NCBI GenBank assembly: GCA_017958245.1
Contig: JAGDDC010000303.1
Span: 1-12,236 of the forward strand
Source of the DNA: Lachnospiraceae bacterium
GTDB lineage: Bacteria; Bacillota_A; Clostridia; Lachnospirales; Lachnospiraceae
DNA: 12,236 nucleotides
Direction of reading: 5' to 3'
Shown here: positions 1 to 7,429 of the stretch, piece after piece
How the letters are laid out: each line of letters starts with the position of its first letter
Position numbering within the stretch: the first letter of the stretch is position 1
The notes under the pieces: model-generated
The model's input: the letters and a program-made list of their open reading frames with translations, nothing else
The model's database searches: none
Told to the model about the DNA's origin: nothing
Program-made: the position numbers and the translations under genes

Positions 1-2291
1 GCCACTTCATGCCGGACGAGCGCTTCAGGCACAACTATGTCCCGCTGTTCAACGTGCTCGGCGGAGACAAGGGGCCGCTGGTCTTCGAGGGAGAGGGCAA
101 GCAGCGCTTCTTAGAGGAGGTCCTTCCGAAGCTTTCGGGCAGCATGGAGATAGAGGTGCCCGAGGAGCTCAAGGAGCGTTACGTAAAGTACGACCTCGAG
201 TCCGTCATCTACTTTGACAAATACCGGGACGGCATAAAGGCCGATCTGAGGTTTAAGTACGGCGAATACGAATTCGGGTGCTTTGAGAACCCGAAGACCA
301 ACTTCATCATCCTCGTCAGGGACAAAGAGGCCGAGGAGAGCGTCATGGCGACGCTCGAAGACTACGGTTTTGAGGCGAGGAGCACTTTCTATTACCTGAA
401 GAACGAGGCCTCGATCTACGAGTTCGTAACAGGCAGCAGGAGCGCACTCGAGGAGAAGGCGACACTTCTCTACTCCGAGGATTTCAAGAAGATCAAGGTC
501 CGCTCGGGCGGCGCTTTCAACATAAACTTAAGCGTCCGCTCCGGCCTCGACATGCTTGAGATGAGCTTCGGCATGGAGGGGATGTCGAGCGACGAGCTAA
601 AGGATCTGTTCAGGTCCCTGCGCGTCAAGAAGAAGTACTACAGGCTCGAGGACGGCAGCTTTATAAACCTCCTCGACGAGGATATGCAAAAGCTCTCGGA
701 AGTGCTTGACAACCTCGGGATCTCGCCGAAGAACATAGGCGAAAACTCTGTCACCTTGAGCAAGCACAGCGCTTTCTATCTGCAGGACGCTTTCAGCGGG
801 AGCAATTTCAGAGTCGACAAGAATGCTGACTTTGAGGAGCTTATAGAGAAGATTTCGGGATCGACAAATGAGGAGTACGAGATCCCCGAGGGGATCGAGG
901 CGGAGCTCAGAGCCTACCAGGAGGTCGGTTTCAGATGGCTTCGCACGCTCTCGGAGAACAGTCTCGGCGGGATACTCGCAGACGACATGGGTCTCGGAAA
1001 GACCCTGCAGTCCATAGTTTACATGAAGAGCTACGCAGGATCCGGCAACACTTTCCTCATAGTCTGCCCGAGCTCCATCATTTACAACTGGCTGGACGAG
1101 ATCGAGAACTTCTCGCCCACGCTTAAGGCGCTCGTCGTGACGGGCACCCCCGAGGTCAGGGCAGAACTCATAGGCTCATACAAGGACTATGACGTGCTCA
1201 TCACCTCCTACCCTCTGATGAGGAGGGACGTGTCGCACTACAAGAGCATAAAGTTCCACACGGTGTTCCTCGACGAGGCGCAGTTTATCAAGAACGCTGC
1301 TTCGCAGAACGCACTCTCCGTGAAGCAGCTCATCACGGAGCACAGGTTTGCGCTCACGGGTACGCCCATAGAGAACTCGCTGTCCGAACTGTGGTCGATC
1401 TTTGACTTCATCATGCCGGGCTTCCTCTTAAGCCACAGCAAGTTTGCGAACAGGTACGAGAAGCCTGCGCTCAAGGGTGACGAGTCCGTCCGTGCGGCTT
1501 TGAACCGCAGGATCAGGCCATTTGTCTTGAGGCGCATGAAGAAGGACGTTCTAAAGGATCTCCCGGGCAAGGTGGAGGAGAAGATGATCACCGAGCTCAC
1601 CGAGGAGCAGAAGAAGGTCTACATGTCGTACATGAACAACGTGCGCAGCGACCTCTTCAGCGAGATCGACAGGGAGGGCATCGAAAAGAGCAGGATGAAG
1701 ATACTCGCGGCGCTCACAAGGCTTCGCCAGATATGCTGTCATCCCTCGACCTTCCTCGACAACTACGACGGGGGATCGGGCAAGCTCGATCTGCTGCTCG
1801 AACTCATAGACGGCGCCCTTGCAAACGGACACAGGATACTTATTTTCTCACAGTTTACGAGTATGCTGGAGATCATAGCCGATGAGCTTCGCAAGAAGGA
1901 GTTGGAGTTTTTCTACCTGGAGGGCGCGACCGCGCTCTCGGACAGGATGGATTACGTGAAGAGCTTCAATGCGGGAGAGAGACAGCTCTTCCTGATATCG
2001 CTCAAGGCAGGCGGGACAGGTCTCAACCTTGTGGGAGCAGACACCGTCATTCACTACGATCCCTGGTGGAACCCCGCGGTCGAGGATCAGGCTACGGACA
2101 GAGCCTACAGGATAGGCCAGACAAACAGTGTCTACGTCTTAAAGCTCCTCACCAAGGGAACGATCGAGGAGAAGATATACAAGCTCCAGCAGCGCAAGAA
2201 GGACCTCTCGGACTCAGTCATACAGTCCAAGGAAGTGTTCGTGAACAAGCTCACGAAGGAGGAGCTCATGGACATCTTCTCGTTCGATTAG
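1..2291 (+). CDS. SNF2-family DEAD/DEAH-like helicase, 5'-partial
   Basis: This is an ATP-dependent SNF2/Rad54-type DNA translocase of the bacterial kind, acting on DNA in the cytoplasm; its exact role in Firmicutes is not settled. The frame is open to the left edge, and the first Met (position 9) has no clear ribosome binding site, so the true start lies upstream. Full-length relatives are usually 1000 or more residues and often carry an N-terminal SWIM zinc finger, which would lie outside the window. Counting from that Met, residues about 1-290 resemble the SNF2-associated domain. The helicase core follows: Walker A DMGLGKT (326-332), Walker B DEAQ (422-425), motif III TGTP (450-453), motif V AGGTGLNL (667-674), the SNF2 hallmark DPWWNPAVE (684-692) and motif VI with Q694, R698 and R701 up to IGQ (702-704). 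All core motifs look intact. Only 26 bp separate its stop from the end of the convergent ATPase gene. Confidence 0.95.
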   Translation, partial: HFMPDERFRHNYVPLFNVLGGDKGPLVFEGEGKQRFLEEVLPKLSGSMEIEVPEELKERYVKYDLESVIYFDKYRDGIKADLRFKYGEYEFGCFENPKTNFIILVRDKEAEESVMATLEDYGFEARSTFYYLKNEASIYEFVTGSRSALEEKATLLYSEDFKKIKVRSGGAFNINLSVRSGLDMLEMSFGMEGMSSDELKDLFRSLRVKKKYYRLEDGSFINLLDEDMQKLSEVLDNLGISPKNIGENSVTLSKHSAFYLQDAFSGSNFRVDKNADFEELIEKISGSTNEEYEIPEGIEAELRAYQEVGFRWLRTLSENSLGGILADDMGLGKTLQSIVYMKSYAGSGNTFLIVCPSSIIYNWLDEIENFSPTLKALVVTGTPEVRAELIGSYKDYDVLITSYPLMRRDVSHYKSIKFHTVFLDEAQFIKNAASQNALSVKQLITEHRFALTGTPIENSLSELWSIFDFIMPGFLLSHSKFANRYEKPALKGDESVRAALNRRIRPFVLRRMKKDVLKDLPGKVEEKMITELTEEQKKVYMSYMNNVRSDLFSEIDREGIEKSRMKILAALTRLRQICCHPSTFLDNYDGGSGKLDLLLELIDGALANGHRILIFSQFTSMLEIIADELRKKELEFFYLEGATALSDRMDYVKSFNAGERQLFLISLKAGGTGLNLVGADTVIHYDPWWNPAVEDQATDRAYRIGQTNSVYVLKLLTKGTIEEKIYKLQQRKKDLSDSVIQSKEVFVNKLTKEELMDIFSFD

Positions 2292-2317
2292 TCAGATCAT
2301 TTGACTGTTATATAGGT

Positions 2318-2995
2318 TTACTCGGGGTCCTCCTCAGTGAGGACCCCGTCACGTATGCGGAAGACTTTGTCCGCGCGCGCTGCGATCTCCGGATCGTGCG
2401 TGACGACGATGACACAGTACTCCTGATCGTGGGCCAGCTTAAGGAGCAGGTCTATGATCAGGCGGCTGTTTTCGGAATCAAGGTTGCCCGTAGGTTCATC
2501 TGCGAGCAGGAGATGAGTTTCCATGCTCATGGCGCGTGCCACTGCGACGCGCTGCTGTTCGCCTCCCGACAACATGTGAGGAAAGCGGTTTAAAACGCTC
2601 GCCGGAAGCCCGACGCTCTCTATCAGCTCGGCCGCTTTCTCGCGGGCTTTTTTTCCTTTGAAGCCGCGCAGTTCCATGGGGTAGGTCACGTTCTCACTGA
2701 CGGAGAGGAGCGGCAACAGCCTGAAAGACTGGTATATGACCGCGACCTTCTCTCTGCGGTAGCGGTTTAAGTCCATGGAGGAGGTGGGAACTCCTTCAAA
2801 GAGTATCTCGCCCTCGGAAGGCAGCATGAGCCCTGCTATGAGCGAGAGCAGCGTGCTCTTGCCCGTGCCCGATCTGCCCACCAGCGCATAGAACTTCCCC
2901 TCCTCAAAAGAACAGTTCACACCGTTCAAAGCATTGACGGTCTGGTATTTGTTCTCATATCTGTATTTCAGATCTTTTACTTCCACGATTGCCAT
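2318..2995 (-). CDS. ABC transporter ATP-binding protein (LolD/MacB/FtsE-like)
   Basis: This is the cytoplasmic ATPase of a type VII (MacB/LolD/FtsX-type) ABC system; it hydrolyses ATP to drive the permease encoded just upstream. At 225 residues it has the usual length of a lone nucleotide-binding subunit. All catalytic motifs are present: Walker A GRSGTGKS (40-47), Q-loop Q89, ABC signature LSGGEQQ (142-148), Walker B LLLADEP (162-168) with catalytic E167, D-loop NLD (171-173) and H-loop H200. The ADEPTGNLD stretch is typical of the LolD/MacB group. The ATG at 2995-2993 is preceded by AGGAGG (3010-3005) at a 9-nt spacing, which fixes the start. The gene begins 15 bp after the permease stop, and the ribosome binding site fills that gap, so the two are almost certainly co-transcribed and translationally linked. 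The substrate cannot be told from this subunit. Confidence 0.95.
   Translation of the reverse strand: MAIVEVKDLKYRYENKYQTVNALNGVNCSFEEGKFYALVGRSGTGKSTLLSLIAGLMLPSEGEILFEGVPTSSMDLNRYRREKVAVIYQSFRLLPLLSVSENVTYPMELRGFKGKKAREKAAELIESVGLPASVLNRFPHMLSGGEQQRVAVARAMSMETHLLLADEPTGNLDSENSRLIIDLLLKLAHDQEYCVIVVTHDPEIAARADKVFRIRDGVLTEEDPE
2323..2348. repeat. Perfect 10-bp inverted repeat between convergent genes
   Basis: CGGGGTCCTC (2323-2332) and GAGGACCCCG (2339-2348) are perfect reverse complements around a 6-nt loop. The repeat lies 31 bp after the helicase stop and mostly inside the last codons of the convergent ATPase gene. Either transcript could form this GC-rich hairpin, which is typical of a bidirectional terminator or RNA 3'-end stabiliser. 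Neither side has a clear U-tract, so classic intrinsic termination is uncertain. A smaller imperfect dyad, AGTCA/TGACT (2290-2294 and 2302-2306), overlaps the helicase stop. Confidence 0.55.
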
Positions 2996-3010
2996 TTCAA
3001 ACTTCCTCCT

Positions 3011-6000
3011 TTATTCGGGGTCGTTGAGCGACGCATAGGACGGTTTCAAAAGTCCTGCGATCAGACACGCGAGCGACGACAGGGTCCATACGCCAAGAAA
3101 GGCTGATATCAGCACGAGTCCCGCTATGTTCAGACCTATGCCCGTCAATGAGACTATCAAAGCCCCGACACCCAGACCGAGAGCCATCAGCACGAACTGC
3201 TCCGCAAGGAAATTGCAGGCTATGCGCACATGAGGCGTTCCCAGGGCCCGCATGAGACCGATCTCGCGCCTCCTCGACTGGATGATGAGCCATGCGAGAA
3301 CTGCGCCTATGACTCCGGCCAGCAGGTAGAGCGCACTGTAGAGGACCTCCACATATCTGATCTGTCTCTCCATGGAACGAACGGTGCTTAAGTACGTCTC
3401 ATCGTCGATCTTTGCGAAGGTCTTGTGCCTCTCACCGGAGCGCACCCACGTGAATCCGGTATCTTCCATAAACGATCTGAGTTCGTCGAGTCTTCTTGCG
3501 TCCTTCAGTTCAAATGACATGGACGAATAGTTAAGCTCCGGTGTAAGCCCGAGACGATAGAAGTCTGTGAGCATTTTGCCCGTATAGTACTTTCTTGACA
3601 CCCAGTAACTCTCATTTCCCGAATCCTCAACGGGTGGGAAAGGATCTGTATCAAGATATACGGTGGTGACCGGAGAGAAGATCATGTTGCTGCTCACAGG
3701 GCCTTTGTATGAAGCAACGACCTTGAGCCTGTCGGTGTAGAGCATGTCACCCCACATGGGATGATTTATGGCTACCACACAGTTGATCTCGTCACCAAGC
3801 AGGATATCGTACTCTTTCATCATTGATTCGGGCAGAGCACAGATGGGAGGACCTCCCAAAACTGTCGCGGGCTTTAACCTGCCGGTCAGGGTGTCGAATA
3901 TCACCGTCTCAAAGTCGGAAAGACTTATAAAATCCTTGTCTCCATAGCCTTCAAGCCACTCCACCGTGCCGCCTTCATAGTTTTGAAAGAGCGGACTTCC
4001 AAGGATCGAGGATGTTCCTGTCCATACAGGCTCCCTTTGCATCCAGTAGAATGCCGACTCGTACGCATAGCTTCCTGTCTCGGGGATCGTGTAGGGGATC
4101 TGTTCCTTTCCTTCCACACCCAGGTACTTTATATGTCCGAGACCGGTCGTATAGTCGGAACTCTCGAGCAGATCGGAGGCTGCAAGCATCGATATCGTTC
4201 CGCCGTCAAGTATCAGATTGCCGATCATCTTGCCGCTGTAGTCCGTGGCGTTTCCGCAGATCACGGTGTTGTCTTTGAAGGACTCAAGCTGTGTCCTGTA
4301 ATTCTCCATGGAGGAGGAGAGATTGCAGTAGAAGAGGGAGGCTGCAACGGCGAGCACAAGTATTGCCGCGGTGCGCACCCGTCCGCGCATCATGGAGAGC
4401 AGGGAGTATTTGAAAAACCCCGAAAGCTTCGATGTGCCTGCCTCATGTCCCGGAAGAGAAAACTTTGTGATCTTCTTCTTCGAGGGCTTCTTTACATGAA
4501 GGCTTCTTGCCGCGATGAGCAGGGTGGATATCAAAGTGCCGCAAAGCAGTACCGCCGAGGCCCAAACATAGGCTGAGGGAGATGACAGGGGGTTGAATTC
4601 GAGCGTCTTTGTAACCGCGATCTTAGTCGCAGAGAAGCGAAGATCATCCGAAGAATTCCTTTGTATAAATTCCTTTAGGATCTCGAAGACCTTTCCCTCG
4701 ACCAGTCTGCACACGATCGACCCGAGCACGATGCCAAAGAGCGTGAGAAGGATAGCGGCGCTTAAGAAGTAAACGCACACATGAGGTCTTCCGCTGCCCA
4801 TGGCGTGCATGGTCTTTGCGGTCTCTTTCTGCTTCGAGACGAACAGGTAGCTTTGAAGGGCCAGCGCGCAGATCGCCAGCAAAAGGCATACCGCGAGGAA
4901 GATCACGCAAATGAGAAGGAGTTCCTCCATGGGGCCTGTGGCTGCAGAGTAACCCTGATCGTATATGTTCAGCCTGAATCCACGGCTTAGGAGAGAAGAG
5001 GCCTCGCCCTTGAACTCTTTGACCTTGTCGTTTTTCAGCAGAAAGGTCCCTAAAGTGTAGCCGTTGACCGGATGGATCTTTCCTTTTACCGAATCATCCG
5101 GGAGAAAGACGTAGAGAGGAAAGGCATCACTGTGGTTTGTTATGCCTATGATCTCATAGTCTCCTTCGTCGATCTGAGTCTGCATTTTGTCGTCATAGAC
5201 ATCTTCGGAAGAGGTGAAGACTGTGAAAGGCAGACTGTCACCGATATCCAGTTCGAGGCGCCCCGCTATCCTCTCCGAAACTATGCACACATGCGCGCGG
5301 GATCTGTACTCCTCATCCGTGAAATACCTGCCCTTTGTGAGCATGAGCAGCTGCTGGTGGAAGGGATAGGTGTCCTCTATGTCGGAAGTGCAGACTGCGC
5401 GGTAAGCGTCGTTCTTTATGCGAAGCTTCTCGGCATAACGCCTGAAAAGAGCCTCCGTAGCTTCGTCGTCCTTGCCTGTGAGCTCGGGGGGAAGCTCTAC
5501 GAGCTCGTCACCGTCATGATAGAGCACGGTCTCCTGATGGAAGGAGGTAAACTGTAATCCTGCTGCGAAGTAGTGGCCCGCTACGATATATGATCCCGGA
5601 CACTCAAGAGTGTATCCGCCTTGCGCAGTCCTGAACATGACCAGCTTGTCCGTGTAGTCTTTGCGTGAATACAGAGTCTCCGCCACAGTCGCGTTGTACA
5701 GGTCGTGAGCTTTGTCGTACGCCCTGAGGGTCAGACGCAGCACAGCAGCGTCGGGATCGGGAACAAAGGAGTCGAGACGATGGATGAGGGGGGTATATGC
5801 CACCTCAGACGAGGCAGGTTCCCATCTTATCACAGAGTCCGAGGCGATGAGGGATCCGAGTTCACCCCTGATTTCCTCGGTCACAGCTGCGAATTCCTTG
5901 TCAAAGGCTGTCTGATCCGAATAATCCCTTTTTTCGTACTCGAGTTCTGCTATGGTGTGGAAATACCCATCGGCCTCGTCAAGGTATCCCGAAACAGCCG

Positions 6001-6127
6001 TATACACGCAAAAAGAGACCGAGAGCAGGGCGGATGTGACAGTGAAGATCAACGCGAAGACCAAGGTCTTTCCCGGTGTCCGTATCATGCTCTTGATCCC
6101 GTTTTTGATCGCCGTCGCTGCTTTCAT
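3011..6127 (-). CDS. FtsX/MacB-type ABC transporter permease, two modules
   Basis: This is a membrane permease of 1038 residues that partners the adjacent ATPase. I see two FtsX modules, each one TM segment, a large extracytoplasmic domain, then three TM segments. Probable TMs are 21-43, 403-429, 452-475 and 518-541 in the first module, and 587-604, 927-950, 972-993 and 1004-1026 in the second. External domains span about 44-400 and 605-925. After TM6 the sequence RRREIGLMRALGT (952-964) is the typical FtsX cytoplasmic coupling motif; the matching site after TM2 (431-450) is degenerate. Such double-module permeases in Firmicutes serve lipoprotein or peptide export, antimicrobial peptide resistance or envelope mechanics rather than nutrient import; which applies here is unknown. 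The ATG is preceded by AGGA at 7 nt. No two-component regulator lies nearby, unlike in Bce-type loci. Confidence 0.92.
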   Translation of the reverse strand: MKAATAIKNGIKSMIRTPGKTLVFALIFTVTSALLSVSFCVYTAVSGYLDEADGYFHTIAELEYEKRDYSDQTAFDKEFAAVTEEIRGELGSLIASDSVIRWEPASSEVAYTPLIHRLDSFVPDPDAAVLRLTLRAYDKAHDLYNATVAETLYSRKDYTDKLVMFRTAQGGYTLECPGSYIVAGHYFAAGLQFTSFHQETVLYHDGDELVELPPELTGKDDEATEALFRRYAEKLRIKNDAYRAVCTSDIEDTYPFHQQLLMLTKGRYFTDEEYRSRAHVCIVSERIAGRLELDIGDSLPFTVFTSSEDVYDDKMQTQIDEGDYEIIGITNHSDAFPLYVFLPDDSVKGKIHPVNGYTLGTFLLKNDKVKEFKGEASSLLSRGFRLNIYDQGYSAATGPMEELLLICVIFLAVCLLLAICALALQSYLFVSKQKETAKTMHAMGSGRPHVCVYFLSAAILLTLFGIVLGSIVCRLVEGKVFEILKEFIQRNSSDDLRFSATKIAVTKTLEFNPLSSPSAYVWASAVLLCGTLISTLLIAARSLHVKKPSKKKITKFSLPGHEAGTSKLSGFFKYSLLSMMRGRVRTAAILVLAVAASLFYCNLSSSMENYRTQLESFKDNTVICGNATDYSGKMIGNLILDGGTISMLAASDLLESSDYTTGLGHIKYLGVEGKEQIPYTIPETGSYAYESAFYWMQREPVWTGTSSILGSPLFQNYEGGTVEWLEGYGDKDFISLSDFETVIFDTLTGRLKPATVLGGPPICALPESMMKEYDILLGDEINCVVAINHPMWGDMLYTDRLKVVASYKGPVSSNMIFSPVTTVYLDTDPFPPVEDSGNESYWVSRKYYTGKMLTDFYRLGLTPELNYSSMSFELKDARRLDELRSFMEDTGFTWVRSGERHKTFAKIDDETYLSTVRSMERQIRYVEVLYSALYLLAGVIGAVLAWLIIQSRRREIGLMRALGTPHVRIACNFLAEQFVLMALGLGVGALIVSLTGIGLNIAGLVLISAFLGVWTLSSLACLIAGLLKPSYASLNDPE

Positions 6128-6179
6128 CCTTTTGTCCTGTTCTCGGTCTGAAGTTTAAAGATGCTGCACAGAGCTTACA

Positions 6180-7217
6180 TCACTCTGCGTCGATGTGGGT
6201 GTTGTAGTAATCCTCAATGAGACTGTCGATATAAGTGTCATCAAGCTCTCCGAAGGTATCGGTGAGCGACTTTTTGATCGCCTCTGTCCTTCTGAGGTAG
6301 TTTAACTCGGGTGAGAGCGAAGGATCGTCGCATGAAGCAAGGAACTCTTCGGTCACTACGCTGTCCAGATGCCCGTTGATGGCCTTTGTGAGCTTTTCTT
6401 CCTCAACGGACTGAGCGCCCGCGCGCTTTGCGCGGCTTATGGCGTTGATGCCCACTCCGAGACATCCGATCGAGAGGACACCGATCACTACGAGGGAGAA
6501 CGTGCCGGCGAAGATGTTCAAGATGCCTACGGCGTTCAAGATCATGAAGACCAGGAGCAGTGCGCCAAACACTATGAAGGTTATGGCTGTGGAGAACATC
6601 TCCTTGCTCTCATCGGACTTTTTGACATAGACTCCCGCGGGCTTGTAAACGATCTCCTCCAGCGCGAGCTCTCTGAGTTCTTCGTCGGTGTAGGTCCGGT
6701 CATTTGCGGCGTCATCACCCTCTGCGGAGACTTCGGCCTCCTCAGCTTCAAAGCCCTCGTCTGCGGGATCGTAGAAGCCTTCTTCTTCAGAGTCCATCTC
6801 TTCGCTTGCTTCGTACTCCTCGCCGGGCTCTACATCGAGATCGCCCTCGACCTCAAACTTGTATCCTTCGCCTGCAGCTCCGGCCTTCCTTGCCATCGCA
6901 GCCTCTATCTTGCCGCTCAGCTCATTTGCGGTCTCAACGCGGTAGAAACCCTCGTAGGCAGTCTTTGCTTTCTTTAAGTTGTCCTCGTCCACGAGGACTG
7001 CGAACGCATCGCGCTCCTCGTCAAATGAGCACTCCGCGGGGATCTTTGAGTAATCAAGGTACTTTACGAGCTTACCCGCGAGCTCCTCATCCTTTATATA
7101 GGCGAGGGGGCGAAGCTCCCTGATCTCCTCGAGAGAGTCGACCAGATCGCAGCCGCAGTCGGCGCATTTTGTGATACCTTCCCTGTATTCGTTCTTACAT
7201 AAAGGACACCAAGGCAT
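6180..7217 (-). CDS. Zinc-ribbon, DUF2007-like two-TM membrane protein, unknown function
   Basis: This 345-residue protein is first in the operon with the FtsX-type permease and ATPase. Its N-terminus is a zinc ribbon with C4-P-L-C7 and C18-A-D-C21 (C23 also near). Residues about 36-95 (RPLAYIKDEE onward) look like a DUF2007-type 'putative signal-transducing' fold, recognised only by pattern. A very acidic, low-complexity linker covers about 121-170. Two TM helices follow (about 209-231 and 238-260) in a hairpin that would place both termini in the cytoplasm, then a charged helical C-terminal domain of about 80 residues. The start is firm: AGGAGG (7230-7225) lies 7 nt before the ATG. The permease gene starts 52 bp after its stop. 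A role as accessory or regulatory partner of the ABC system is inferred from position only. I cannot assign a function. Confidence 0.85.
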   Translation of the reverse strand: MPWCPLCKNEYREGITKCADCGCDLVDSLEEIRELRPLAYIKDEELAGKLVKYLDYSKIPAECSFDEERDAFAVLVDEDNLKKAKTAYEGFYRVETANELSGKIEAAMARKAGAAGEGYKFEVEGDLDVEPGEEYEASEEMDSEEEGFYDPADEGFEAEEAEVSAEGDDAANDRTYTDEELRELALEEIVYKPAGVYVKKSDESKEMFSTAITFIVFGALLLVFMILNAVGILNIFAGTFSLVVIGVLSIGCLGVGINAISRAKRAGAQSVEEEKLTKAINGHLDSVVTEEFLASCDDPSLSPELNYLRRTEAIKKSLTDTFGELDDTYIDSLIEDYYNTHIDAE

Positions 7218-7252
7218 AGTTGTCCCTCCTTTTGCTTTTTGATCTGTTTACA

Positions 7253-7281
7253 AGTATAAACAATGTACAGCGTCAGTTCAA
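7253..7281 (-). promoter_or_regulatory. Sigma-A-type promoter of the zinc-ribbon/ABC operon
   Basis: On the minus strand, -35 TTGAAC (7281-7276) is followed after exactly 17 nt by -10 TATACT (7258-7253), matching consensus at 4/6 and 5/6. Transcription would start near 7246, giving a leader of about 28 nt with an AGGAGG ribosome binding site. The near-palindrome GTTTACAAGTATAAAC (7246-7261, 5-bp arms GTTTA/TAAAC) covers the -10 and predicted start, where a repressor could bind. Confidence 0.65.
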
Positions 7282-7352
7282 GCGGTACTTTTTTGGGAAG
7301 GAGAAGGTGTGCAAAAATTTTTTAGGTTTCAGCAAAATTGTGTTGTTAATAA

Positions 7353-7381
7353 TTGCTAAACGCCCATATTTATGGTAAGAT
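7353..7381 (+). promoter_or_regulatory. Candidate extended -10 promoter for the guanine deaminase operon
   Basis: TTGCTA (7353-7358) and TAAGAT (7376-7381) are 17 bp apart, each 4/6 to consensus. A TGG just before the -10 (7373-7375) gives the extended -10 form TGnTAAGAT. Transcription would start near 7388, leaving a leader of about 40 nt before the TTG start at 7430. The match is moderate, and an overlapping alternative (TTGTTA at 7343) cannot be excluded. Confidence 0.45.
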
Positions 7382-7395
7382 AGGTATCGGAGTAA

Positions 7396-7406
7396 AGGTT
7401 TAACCT
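7396..7406. promoter_or_regulatory. Small perfect palindrome in the guanine deaminase leader
   Basis: AGGTT-T-AACCT is an 11-bp perfect dyad about 8-18 bases after the predicted transcription start and 24 bp before the start codon. It could be a small operator or a weak hairpin. At this length chance is a real possibility. Confidence 0.25.
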
Positions 7407-7429
7407 GGCTTACGATTGGGGGAATTTTT

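Noticed and set aside
2066..2593. Plus-strand ORF of 175 codons spanning the helicase end and the ATPase gene
   Set aside because: It overlaps two clearly real genes in another frame or strand, has no domain-like sequence and no ribosome binding site; it is a coding shadow.
3983..4576. Plus-strand ORF of 197 codons inside the permease gene
   Set aside because: It is antisense to the permease's second TM module and external domain, with no supporting start signal or domain.
6704..7123. Plus-strand ORF of 139 codons rich in Arg, Pro and Leu
   Set aside because: It is antisense to the acidic linker and DUF2007-like part of the zinc-ribbon protein; its composition reflects the complement of Glu/Asp codons.
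7311..7325. A/T palindrome (AAAAATTTTTT) as a terminator
   Set aside because: It lies between divergent genes, where no transcript needs to end, and has no GC stem; it is more likely AT-rich promoter upstream DNA. A similar AATTTTTTTGC block at 12221-12231 is probably chance.
7375..7413. Possible purine riboswitch: outer stem GTAAG/CTTAC around hairpin AGGT/ACCT before guaD
   Set aside because: The outer stem includes the predicted -10 and so would not be transcribed from that promoter; no conserved purine-aptamer loop sequence is visible and the leader is only about 40 nt.
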